Shown one piece after another: positions 48,006-56,600 of a stretch of 64,000 bases of DNA. Location: positions 1 through 64,000 of the forward strand of contig JADHXD010000003.1 in the NCBI GenBank assembly GCA_016783145.1, given 5' to 3'. Each line of letters starts with the position of its first letter. Within the stretch, counting starts at the first letter, position 1. The position numbers and the translations under genes were made by a program. This DNA is from Anaerolineae bacterium (GTDB lineage: Bacteria > Chloroflexota > Anaerolineae > JAFGEY01). The notes under the pieces are model-generated. The model saw only the letters and a program-made list of their open reading frames with translations. It had not been told where the DNA came from and searched no databases.

Positions 48006-49622
48006 GTGAAGCCACCAACCACACCTGCGAATCAGCGTACAGCGGCCCGGGCCTGGAAGCAAGACCCGGCGGACGGACAGAGGCGGGAGCGTCTCGAGCG
48101 AGACGTGATTCTCTTGCGCTGGGTGGTCTTGGCTGTGGCCACACTCTATCTCGTGCTCGGCAGAGCAGCCCGCATCCCGCTGTTGGGATGGATGGCCATC
48201 GCAAGCGGGATCGCAGCCAACGGACTTGCGGCGTTTTGGGTGCGACAGCGGCCCTTCTCGCCCTTTCAGAGCGTGGTCGGGCAGGTCGTGGATACGGTGG
48301 TCCTGGTGCTGTATACAGCCGCGCTGCGGGGTGGGATCGCGCAGCACCTGCCACTATATACCACGATGCCGATCCTGGCCGCCATTCGGTTCGGTGTGTG
48401 GGGCGCTGCGGGCAGTGGGGCAGTGGGGCTGGGTCTGGCCCTGGGTGTCTTGTTGGCCGCGCCGCCCGCAGGCACGCCTGCGCCGGGCGAAAGTATGCCT
48501 GCACTGACAGTCACACTGGTCGCGCTCCTCGCTGACGCGGCCTTGCTCGCTTACTGGGCAACCCTGATCCAGAGCCAATCCCTCGCGCACCAGCGCAGCG
48601 AGGAGCGCCTGACAAAGAGTATCTCTGAGCTCACCGTGCTGAACGAGGTAAGCAGCAGCGTTCACGATCTCCGATCGGAAGATGCGCTCCAGAACATCGT
48701 AGAGATCGTGACCAAGGTGATGGGCTATCAGAGGGCAGCGTTGTTCCTGGCCGATGGTATGGGAGAGATGATCCCGCACCACTACCACAGCTATCGGCCC
48801 CCGGTACAGGGGGCCAGGTCGGCATCCATCCATATGGATCCCGCGCTCTTTGATGAACTCTTGGGAAAGCAATCTCCGATCGTCATCGATGGCTCGCAGG
48901 GGTCATCGGATATGGCGCTCGGCGCCGCGCTGCAGATCGCCGTTCCTCTGCACGGCGACCGGTCGGCCATCGGTGTGCTGATCGCAGACTGCTGCAACCG
49001 GCAATCGGCTTCACGATCCGATATGGTGATGCTGTCCAATCTGGCCCGATCTGCGGTGGTGGCCATCGAGAACGCCAGCCTCCACCGCCAGGTTCGACGA
49101 ATGGCGAACCACGACGGCGTGACCGATCTGTATAATCATCGCTACTTCCAGGAGCGCTTGCGGGAGATGCTGCAATCTGCTGATGGGCAGCGCCCTGTTT
49201 CGCTGATGATGGTCGAGATCGACCAATTCAAGAGATACAACGACACGTTCGGCCACCGCCAGGGGGATATGGCTCTGTTCAGTTTGTCTCGCGCGCTCGA
49301 GCAGAGCACCAAAGCCAGGGATGGCTTGGTCGCCCGATACGGTGGCGACGAGTTCGTCGTCATCCTGCCGCAGGTGGGCCAAACAGAAGCGATCCACGTC
49401 GCACGCGAGGTGCGGGATCAGACGTATCGGCTTGTGGCTGAATCCCTTGCCCAGAAGAACCTGCCCTCTATCACGTTGAGCATTGGGGTGGCTACATACC
49501 CGGAGGACGCGCTGAGTGCTGGCGATCTGATCGAAGCGGCGGATCAGGCGATGTATGTGGTCAAGCACAGCGGCGGGGATCGCGTACACGCGTATTCAAG
49601 GTCTGGAACAACACGAACCTGA
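48006..49622 (+). CDS. Membrane GAF-GGDEF diguanylate cyclase
   Basis: Several TM helices, GAF, intact 'RYGGDEFVVILP'; GTG start. Confidence 0.88.
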   Translation: MKPPTTPANQRTAARAWKQDPADGQRRERLERDVILLRWVVLAVATLYLVLGRAARIPLLGWMAIASGIAANGLAAFWVRQRPFSPFQSVVGQVVDTVVLVLYTAALRGGIAQHLPLYTTMPILAAIRFGVWGAAGSGAVGLGLALGVLLAAPPAGTPAPGESMPALTVTLVALLADAALLAYWATLIQSQSLAHQRSEERLTKSISELTVLNEVSSSVHDLRSEDALQNIVEIVTKVMGYQRAALFLADGMGEMIPHHYHSYRPPVQGARSASIHMDPALFDELLGKQSPIVIDGSQGSSDMALGAALQIAVPLHGDRSAIGVLIADCCNRQSASRSDMVMLSNLARSAVVAIENASLHRQVRRMANHDGVTDLYNHRYFQERLREMLQSADGQRPVSLMMVEIDQFKRYNDTFGHRQGDMALFSLSRALEQSTKARDGLVARYGGDEFVVILPQVGQTEAIHVAREVRDQTYRLVAESLAQKNLPSITLSIGVATYPEDALSAGDLIEAADQAMYVVKHSGGDRVHAYSRSGTTRT

Positions 49623-49977
49623 GGAGGTCAAGCTGGGAACACTAGATTTGGCACGGACGATCGTGGACATGCTTGAGGAGCGCCTTGGGGTGGATATCCT
49701 GCTGCTGGATGTCAGCGAGGTGACCATCCTGGCGGACTATTTCATCCTGTGCTCTGCCACCAGCGAGCGACAGCTCAAGGCTCTTGCCGGTGACCTGTCC
49801 AGGCAACTGAAAGCAGAGACGGGCCGTCCGCTGAGCATTGAGGGGGAGCCGCAGTCAGGTTGGATCTTGATCGACTATGGCAGTGTGGTCGTTCATCTCT
49901 TCTTGCCAGAGATGCGCAGGTTCTACGCCCTGGAAGATCTGTGGAAACGGGCACAGACGATCGTCCGCATTCAGTGA
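49555..49977 (+). CDS. rsfS: Ribosome silencing factor
   Basis: 'DLARTIVDMLEERLGVDILLLDVSEVTILADYFILCSATSERQLKALAGDL', 'GWILIDYGSVVVHLFLPEMRRFYALEDLW'. Real start is probably near 49633, after gaggagg, not the ORF-track start. Confidence 0.9.
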   Translation: MWSSTAAGIAYTRIQGLEQHEPEEVKLGTLDLARTIVDMLEERLGVDILLLDVSEVTILADYFILCSATSERQLKALAGDLSRQLKAETGRPLSIEGEPQSGWILIDYGSVVVHLFLPEMRRFYALEDLWKRAQTIVRIQ

Positions 49978-50038
49978 GCGTCTGCTAGCCCAACAGCACG
50001 GCGATCGTACGAGCACCGGATGGGTAGGAGTGTGAGCA

Positions 50039-50794
50039 TTGAGCAAATGGGTCGTTTTGGGCATCCTCGTCGCGGCATTGGCGGCTTGCACGGCGCAGCC
50101 GGGGCCAGCGCCAACGGTTCGTCTCGAGTCGCCAGAAGATGGTGTGCACGTCGTCTTGGGCGAGCGCGTGTTGGTTCAGTCTGTTGCGCAGGGAGAACAG
50201 GGCGTCGTCAAGACAGAACTGTGGGCGGACGGGAGGCTATACGAAGTTGAGCATTCTGGGGAGCCGGAAGGCCAGCCGCTGTTGGATGCGATCCATATCT
50301 GGGAGGCCTCGTCGATCGGCACGCACACGCTGTACCTCAGGGCGCACAGTTCGGATGGGCAGGTCTCCGAGCCGATCAGCGTGACCGTCTACGTCGTGGA
50401 ACCCGAGCCCACACCGACGAGTGAACCCACCTCTGTGCCCACCGCGATCGTCGACAGCTCGTGCGATCCGTCAGCACGGTTTGTGGAAGACGTCACCGTG
50501 CCAGATGATTCGCTGTTCAACAGCGGGGTCAGATTCACCAAGACGTGGCGCCTCCGGAATGATGGCGAGTGCGCGTGGGAGCCGGGCACAAAGTGGGTGT
50601 TCATCGGCGGAGACCAGTTGGATGCCCAGTCCCCCGCAGACGCAGAACTGGCCGAGCCCGGCCGGATCGTAGATCTGAGCATGGACATGGTTGCCCCCGG
50701 CGCACCCGGGACGTACAAGAGCTACTGGCGTCTCCAACGCCCCAATGGCGACTTTTTCGGGGATCAGGCGTACGTGCGGATCATTGTCCCCTGA
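50039..50794 (+). CDS. Lipoprotein with NBR1-type Ig-like domain
   Basis: Lipobox 'LAAC'; 'VRFTKTWRLRNDGECAWEPGTKWVFIGGDQL...PGTYKSYWRLQRPNGDFFGDQAYVRI'. Confidence 0.82.
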   Translation: MSKWVVLGILVAALAACTAQPGPAPTVRLESPEDGVHVVLGERVLVQSVAQGEQGVVKTELWADGRLYEVEHSGEPEGQPLLDAIHIWEASSIGTHTLYLRAHSSDGQVSEPISVTVYVVEPEPTPTSEPTSVPTAIVDSSCDPSARFVEDVTVPDDSLFNSGVRFTKTWRLRNDGECAWEPGTKWVFIGGDQLDAQSPADAELAEPGRIVDLSMDMVAPGAPGTYKSYWRLQRPNGDFFGDQAYVRIIVP

Positions 50795-51051
50795 TCGGCG
50801 CGGAAAAGCACGTCGCCACACAGGGACATCTTTCGCCCCTTCCTGCCCCGGACAGCAAGGTGTGCGGACTCTGCTCCTGGACGCTCTCCTGTCAAGCCCT
50901 CCGATCTGCTATCAGCCGCTCGGGCATCGTGCGCGCAGACAAGCGACATCCCCTCCGCAGTTGCACGCCTGTAATTCAATCGTAATGTTTCCCAAAGCAT
51001 TCTATGGTATGATAGGATCGTATCCCCACAAGTGAAGCGTCCTGGATACGG

Positions 51052-51080
51052 TTGACTTGCACGAGAAGACAGGGTATAAT
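51052..51080 (+). promoter_or_regulatory. Promoter of the DUF4388-GTPase operon
   Basis: TTGACT-17-TATAAT. Confidence 0.75.
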
Positions 51081-51149
51081 GAATACGTGCGTCTTTTCGG
51101 ATCGAACGGGATGGGCTGGACCGTTCCCGGACAGAAGAGCGAGAGCAAA

Positions 51150-51983
51150 ATGGCGCTGAAGGGTAATCTTCAGGACTTTGGTACGACACAGCTCCTGAAC
51201 TTGGTCCACATGGCACGAAAAACAGGATCTCTACAGCTCAGCAAGACCTCCGACGTCGCAGAGCTCTATTTTCGTGAGGGAAGGTTGATCCACACCCTGA
51301 TGACTGGGAGCGATGGTCTGCTCACCAGCATGTTGGTCCGGAGCGGCAAGCTGTCGTCAGAGCAGGCCAGAGCGATTCAGATGCGGGCCAAAGAGCAAGA
51401 CGACAAGCGACTGGCCTTGATCTTGATCCAGAATGGATATATCTCCAAGACGGATGTCGTACAAAGTGTGACGCGATATATGCTGGACACGGTGTATCGA
51501 CTCTTTACGTGGACAGAGGGACAGTTCTACTTTGAGCCCAACAAGCAGCCCGAGCACACTCGCATCACCGTCCCGATCGAGCTGGGCAATGTCATTATGG
51601 AGGGCAGTCGCCGCATCCAAGAGCTGGAGCGGCTGCAGGACGAACTGCCAGATCTGAACATGGCGCTCAAGTTCACGGATCGACCTGATGCGAAACTGAG
51701 GAACATCAGCCTGAGCCCGGTCGAGTGGAAGGTTGTCTCTTACGTCAAACCGACGAACACGATCCGCCAGATTGCCCAGGCCAACAAGATGACCGATTTC
51801 CAGATCCGCAAGACGGTCTACGGGATGCTGCAGGCAGGGCTCGTTGAGCTCATCAGGCCGCCGGATGGGGCCAGACCCAGTGGCAGACCATCTGCCAGCT
51901 CGGCTCGGCGATCAGGAGCCACAGCGCCGTCCGTGAAGCGCGGTGTGATTCACCGGTTGATCGACCGCATCAAGAGACTGTAG
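51150..51983 (+). CDS. DUF4388 (PatA N-terminal-like) protein
   Basis: 'LKGNLQDFGTTQLLNLVHMARKTGSLQLSKTSDVAELYFREGRLIHT'. Confidence 0.85.
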   Translation: MALKGNLQDFGTTQLLNLVHMARKTGSLQLSKTSDVAELYFREGRLIHTLMTGSDGLLTSMLVRSGKLSSEQARAIQMRAKEQDDKRLALILIQNGYISKTDVVQSVTRYMLDTVYRLFTWTEGQFYFEPNKQPEHTRITVPIELGNVIMEGSRRIQELERLQDELPDLNMALKFTDRPDAKLRNISLSPVEWKVVSYVKPTNTIRQIAQANKMTDFQIRKTVYGMLQAGLVELIRPPDGARPSGRPSASSARRSGATAPSVKRGVIHRLIDRIKRL

Positions 51984-51997
51984 AACTGGGGGCCAGG

Positions 51998-52546
51998 ATG
52001 CAGACGGTCAAGATGGTCGTCACAGGACCATTCAACGCAGGCAAGACGCAGTTCATCCGCTCGATCAGCGAGATAGATGTCGTCTCGACCGAACGCAGGA
52101 TTACGAGCACACCCGAAAAGGTCAAGGATGAGACCACGGTTGCTATGGACTTTGGGCGCATCACGGTGGACGAAGACCTGATCCTCTACCTCTTTGGGAC
52201 GCCGGGCCAGAAACGATTTGATTTCATGTGGGAGATCCTGTCGGAGGGCATGCTGGGTTTCATCGTGCTCATCGACAGCGCACGCCCGGAGACATTTCGG
52301 GAAGCGCGACGAATCCTCGAGATATTCCGCGGGTATGCGCCCACCCCGTATGTCGTCGCGGCAAACAAGCAGGACTCGCCTGACGCGTGGTCAGCAGAAG
52401 ACCTGCGCATCGCACTCAAAATCGCGGAGGATGTAAAGGTCTTGCCTTGCGTGGCCACGGACAAGGAGTCCGTGAAGAACATCCTGCTGGAACTGCTGTA
52501 CTCGATCCTGGAGGTCATGGGAGAGGAAGAACTCGAAGGCGTCTGA
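51998..52546 (+). CDS. Small Ras-like GTPase (conservon CvnD / MglA-like family)
   Basis: 'VVTGPFNAGKTQFIRSIS', 'LYLFGTPGQKRFDFMWEIL', 'VAANKQD'. Confidence 0.88.
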   Translation: MQTVKMVVTGPFNAGKTQFIRSISEIDVVSTERRITSTPEKVKDETTVAMDFGRITVDEDLILYLFGTPGQKRFDFMWEILSEGMLGFIVLIDSARPETFREARRILEIFRGYAPTPYVVAANKQDSPDAWSAEDLRIALKIAEDVKVLPCVATDKESVKNILLELLYSILEVMGEEELEGV

Positions 52547-52634
52547 GAGCGGCCCTTCTCGTGACTGAGCGACCACCGGTCTGGAACTGATCTGCTCCCT
52601 CCGATGTCAAGCAGCAAAGCCTTGGAGGCTTGTA

Positions 52635-53429
52635 TTGAGCTCCATCGTCACCACCGAGGGAATCGTCCATTATGAGATGGACGGGCGAGGAGCGCCCGTT
52701 CTGTTGCTGCACGGATGGATTAGCTCGTGGGCCGTATGGCGCGAGACGATGATCCATATCGCTGAACAGCAGCGCTTCAGAGTCTACGCCCTCGACTTTT
52801 GGGGGTTTGGCGAATCGGCCAAGGAAAAGACGCCGCCATTCAAGATCAGCTCCTATGTCTCTATGGTTGAGCAGTTCATGGAGATCATGGGCATTCAGAG
52901 CGCTCCGGTTATCGGGCACTCAATGGGAGGCACCGTCTCTCTGTGCCTCACCCTCGCGCACCCAACGCGTGTGCGCAAAGTGGCCGTGGTGGGCTCGCCC
53001 ATCGTGGGGAGCTCGCTCAACGTCCTGCTGAAACTCGGTTCAGTGCGCTGGATTGCCAACGCACTGTTCAGGATCCCTGCCGCACTCCGTCTCGTCATCT
53101 GGTACATTCTGGCTGGCGACTCGAGGACAGTGCAGAGGATGATCTTTCGAGACGTGTCTCGGGTGAGTGTGGAGTCTTTCTTTCGAAGTATTGGCGACCT
53201 GTGGCGCACAGACCTGCGCCAGGGACTCGAACAGATCAGCGTGCCCACGCTGGGCATCTTTGGCGAGCACGACAACATCGTCCATCCCAACCAATCCAGA
53301 GACCTCGCCACAGGAGTGCCTCACGCCCGCATCCAGATGATGCCAGGTTCGCGCCACTTTCCTATGCTCGACGAGCCCGAGCTGTTTCGCAAGGCCCTGC
53401 TTGACTTTTTGATGGATCAAGATGGATAA
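52635..53429 (+). CDS. Alpha/beta hydrolase
   Basis: 'VLLLHGWISSW', nucleophile elbow 'VIGHSMGGTVSL', 'GEHDNIVHP', 'GSRHFPMLDEP'. Confidence 0.92.
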   Translation: MSSIVTTEGIVHYEMDGRGAPVLLLHGWISSWAVWRETMIHIAEQQRFRVYALDFWGFGESAKEKTPPFKISSYVSMVEQFMEIMGIQSAPVIGHSMGGTVSLCLTLAHPTRVRKVAVVGSPIVGSSLNVLLKLGSVRWIANALFRIPAALRLVIWYILAGDSRTVQRMIFRDVSRVSVESFFRSIGDLWRTDLRQGLEQISVPTLGIFGEHDNIVHPNQSRDLATGVPHARIQMMPGSRHFPMLDEPELFRKALLDFLMDQDG

Positions 53430-54165
53430 TCGAACATTAGGTCAGAGCATACGCTCTCGCGGGAGCGCAGATGTGACTGAAAGCCACAGAGAATGGACGG
53501 CGGGCCACGACAACGGGACGGGCTACCACTGGCCCAACAAGATGGGGCGGATGCTGCTCCTGGCCTTGGAGGATGTGCTGGGCACAAACGGCGTCAATGC
53601 CGTGCTCAACCTGGCCAAGCTTCGCCACCGCGTGAACAACTACCCGATCAACAACCTGGAGCTTCAGTTCGACTTTGGGGAACTGAGCAAGATCATGCAG
53701 GCCCTTGAAGACGTGTATGGCCCACGCAGCGGGCGCAGCCTGGCAATCCGGGCCGGGCGGGCGGGTTTCAAGTATGGGTTGAGGGATTTCGGCTCTCTGC
53801 TCGGCCTGGCTGACCTGGCCTTCCGGCTGCTCCCCCTGAGCATGAAGCTCCGGGTTGGGTTGAACGCCATGGGAGATACCTTTAACAACTTCACGGACCA
53901 GCGTGTCCGTGTGGAAGAAAAGGTCGGTCACTTTGTTTACTCGATCGACCGCTGTCCGGTATGCTGGAGTCGGCGTTCGGACAGACCGTGCTGCTATGCG
54001 GCTACGGGCTTGCTGCAAGAGATGTTGACCTGGATCAGCAACGGAAAGGGCTTTGACATTCAAGAGGTCGCCTGTATTGCCACCGGAGACTCGGCTTGTA
54101 CCTTTGTCATCGACAAACGCCCTCTCGGCCAGGGACCTACCGAGGGTCTGCGCGATGGGATCTGA
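53422..54165 (+). CDS. V4R (4-vinyl reductase) domain protein
   Basis: 'CPVCWSRRSDRPCCYAATGLLQEMLTWISNGKGFDIQEVACIATGDSACTFVI'; overlaps the hydrolase end by 8 bp. Confidence 0.82.
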   Translation: MDNRTLGQSIRSRGSADVTESHREWTAGHDNGTGYHWPNKMGRMLLLALEDVLGTNGVNAVLNLAKLRHRVNNYPINNLELQFDFGELSKIMQALEDVYGPRSGRSLAIRAGRAGFKYGLRDFGSLLGLADLAFRLLPLSMKLRVGLNAMGDTFNNFTDQRVRVEEKVGHFVYSIDRCPVCWSRRSDRPCCYAATGLLQEMLTWISNGKGFDIQEVACIATGDSACTFVIDKRPLGQGPTEGLRDGI

Positions 54166-54199
54166 GGGGGGGTAAACACGTTCTGACTGGAACGAAGAG

Positions 54200-55456
54200 A
54201 TGAAACGGGTTGTCATCCTGGACAATCGACATATCTACCCGTTCAATGAGCCGGCACGAGAACTGCGGATCATGAACAAGCCTCTCAAGGTGCACCAGAG
54301 AGATATGCTGGTGGATTGCTGTGACTCGGTCATCGAGTGCGAGCGATTTGACCAAATCCCTCGTGCAGATGAGTCGGAAATGGTAGTCTATCAGGACAAT
54401 CTGTTCTTTGACCAACCGTTTATCGATTCCTTCATCGGCGAGGCCCGAAAGCGCGACAGGGCCTGCCAGGTCGCGTTTTCCCACGATGACCTGGCGATCA
54501 CCAAGCACGCGCTCTACCTCCAAGACGACATCCGCCTCAAAGGCGACGTTTACGTCGGAAACCTGTGGTACTTTCCCCGAGGTGTTCGAGATGATCCTGA
54601 GCCCCTGGTCATAGACACCCAGGCCTGCGAGATTGGGTACTACCACATACCCACCTACATGGCTCACGAAATGGGAGAGATGGTCTACTCTGTCCCGCTG
54701 CGTGCCTTTCTCTCCATCGAACACTGGTTTCACGTCTTCCTGGCCAACACGCCCTTTGGCATTTTCGCTGATGGTGCCCGCATGGAAGCCGATGCGAAAC
54801 GGGTCACAGCGCGCCTGCGGCTGCTGCTGCAGGGAATGTGGGAGCGCAAGCAGGCGCTTTCCACATCCAAGCTGGTGGTCGTGGGCAAGAACACCAAGAT
54901 CATGCCTACTGCACAGATACTCGGACCGACGTTCATCGGCGACAACTGCTACATAGGTCCAGGCGTGGTCATCCAGAACAGCATCATCGGCAACAATGTC
55001 AACTTGATGCAGGGCGCCCATGTCATGCTGAGCGTGGTCAGCGACAACTGCTATCTGCCCTTCCGAGCCGCGATCATGATGAGCACGCTTATGGAACGGT
55101 GTATTGTGGCACAGAATGCTTGCCTGCAGATGTGTGTGATCGGGAGGGGAACGTTCATCGGGTCAGGAACAACCTTCACGGATTTCAACCTGATCCCCAA
55201 GCCTGTTCGCACCTTGCGAGGTGACAAGCTTCAGCCCACGGGGTCAACCGTAGTCGGTGGCTGTGTGGGACACAACTGTCGCATTGGTGCGGGGCTGGTC
55301 TTCTACCCCGCGCGGATCGTCGAGTCCGACACCGTGCTGTTGCGCTCTGACCAGCGAGCGGTGATTGACAAGAATGTGACCTATCAGCAGAGCGATCACC
55401 ACGTGTTAAGAGATGGCAACCTGCACAAGCCATTGTATCGCCTTGACCGGGCCTAG
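54200..55456 (+). CDS. Left-handed beta-helix (hexapeptide) GlmU-like protein
   Basis: Hexapeptide repeats 'ILGPTFIGDNCYIGPGVVIQNSIIGNNVNLMQGAHV', 'VVGGCVGHNCRIGAGLVF'. Confidence 0.75.
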   Translation: MKRVVILDNRHIYPFNEPARELRIMNKPLKVHQRDMLVDCCDSVIECERFDQIPRADESEMVVYQDNLFFDQPFIDSFIGEARKRDRACQVAFSHDDLAITKHALYLQDDIRLKGDVYVGNLWYFPRGVRDDPEPLVIDTQACEIGYYHIPTYMAHEMGEMVYSVPLRAFLSIEHWFHVFLANTPFGIFADGARMEADAKRVTARLRLLLQGMWERKQALSTSKLVVVGKNTKIMPTAQILGPTFIGDNCYIGPGVVIQNSIIGNNVNLMQGAHVMLSVVSDNCYLPFRAAIMMSTLMERCIVAQNACLQMCVIGRGTFIGSGTTFTDFNLIPKPVRTLRGDKLQPTGSTVVGGCVGHNCRIGAGLVFYPARIVESDTVLLRSDQRAVIDKNVTYQQSDHHVLRDGNLHKPLYRLDRA

Positions 55457-55547
55457 CCTGCCTTGATCGAGATGTGTGGGTCTCGGTCGGAACACAGATA
55501 TGGGCTACCTTTCTCGACTCTTTTTCACCGCTGCACGCCTCTAGTTG

Positions 55548-55615
55548 AGGTGCCAGGCACTTGGGTAATCGACAGGGAAAGATGATCATCATCATCTGGC
55601 AAGTGCCTGGCACCT
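55548..55615. repeat. REP-like inverted repeat, same 15-bp arms as 14608-14642 with a 38-nt centre
   Basis: aggtgccaggcactt (55548-55562) and aagtgcctggcacct (55601-55615). Confidence 0.85.
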
Positions 55616-55678
55616 TCAGTGCTGAGATTGGTTTTGGCCTGCTCGCTATGCCTTCCCAGATGATCGGAGGAGACCATC

Positions 55679-56572
55679 ATGAGTAAGGGGAGAATACTCG
55701 TTGTAGAGGACGATTTCGACATCTCTAACTTGTTGCGCATCTACTTTGACTCACAGGGGTACGAGGTAAGCGTAGCTCCGAAAGGCAAGGATGCGCTAGA
55801 GATGTGTCGCCGCAGTTTGCCCAACGTGATCGTACTGGACATTCAGCTTCCAGACATCGATGGGTACCAGGTCTGTCGCCAACTGCGTGGGAATCTGCGT
55901 ACCAGTCACATACCCATCCTCTTTTTGACACAGCGCGACGAACGCAGCGACAAGATCGCGGGCTTGCAGCTTGGGGCAGATGACTATATCACCAAGCCGT
56001 TTGACATCGAAGAGTTGAAACTGCGCATTCAGAACGCCATCAGCCGCGCACAGTGGGAAAACCTGACCAGTCCGACCACCGGTCTGCCCAGCGGCAAACT
56101 CATCGAAGAGCAGCTACGGCTGCTTATGCGGCGTAAGGCCTGGGTCGTCCTCTACATCGGCATCAACCACATCAATGGCTTCAACGAGGCCTACGGCTTT
56201 GTTGCCGGAGACGATGTCTTTCGCTTTGCGACGATGGTCTTGACAGACGGTGTGGATGAGCATGGAACAAACAGTGACTTTGTCGGCCATGTGGGGGGTG
56301 CAGACTTTATCGTGATCTCGGATCAGGAGCACGCTGGGGCGATCGAGGAATACATCACCAAACGGTTCAAGAACGAAGTGGGTACTTTTTACTCCTTCCG
56401 CGACCGAGAACGCGGATACATCCTGCTGGATAATAGAGCAGGAGGCCAGAGGCAAGTGCCGTTGATGTCGCTGGCCATCGGCGTTGTGAACGCAAAGACG
56501 GCTCACTTTGCCGACATCCGCGAGATCACCGAGGTCGCAGCCGCAGAGCGGCGCAAAGTGATCGACGGGTAA
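55679..56572 (+). CDS. REC domain plus degenerate GGDEF domain
   Basis: REC 'ILVVEDDFDISNLL', 'VIVLDIQLPDIDG', 'YITKPFD'; GGDEF position reads 'HVGGADFIVIS'. Confidence 0.85.
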   Translation: MSKGRILVVEDDFDISNLLRIYFDSQGYEVSVAPKGKDALEMCRRSLPNVIVLDIQLPDIDGYQVCRQLRGNLRTSHIPILFLTQRDERSDKIAGLQLGADDYITKPFDIEELKLRIQNAISRAQWENLTSPTTGLPSGKLIEEQLRLLMRRKAWVVLYIGINHINGFNEAYGFVAGDDVFRFATMVLTDGVDEHGTNSDFVGHVGGADFIVISDQEHAGAIEEYITKRFKNEVGTFYSFRDRERGYILLDNRAGGQRQVPLMSLAIGVVNAKTAHFADIREITEVAAAERRKVIDG

Positions 56573-56600
56573 TCCGACCTCGATCCAAGAGGCAGCTCGA

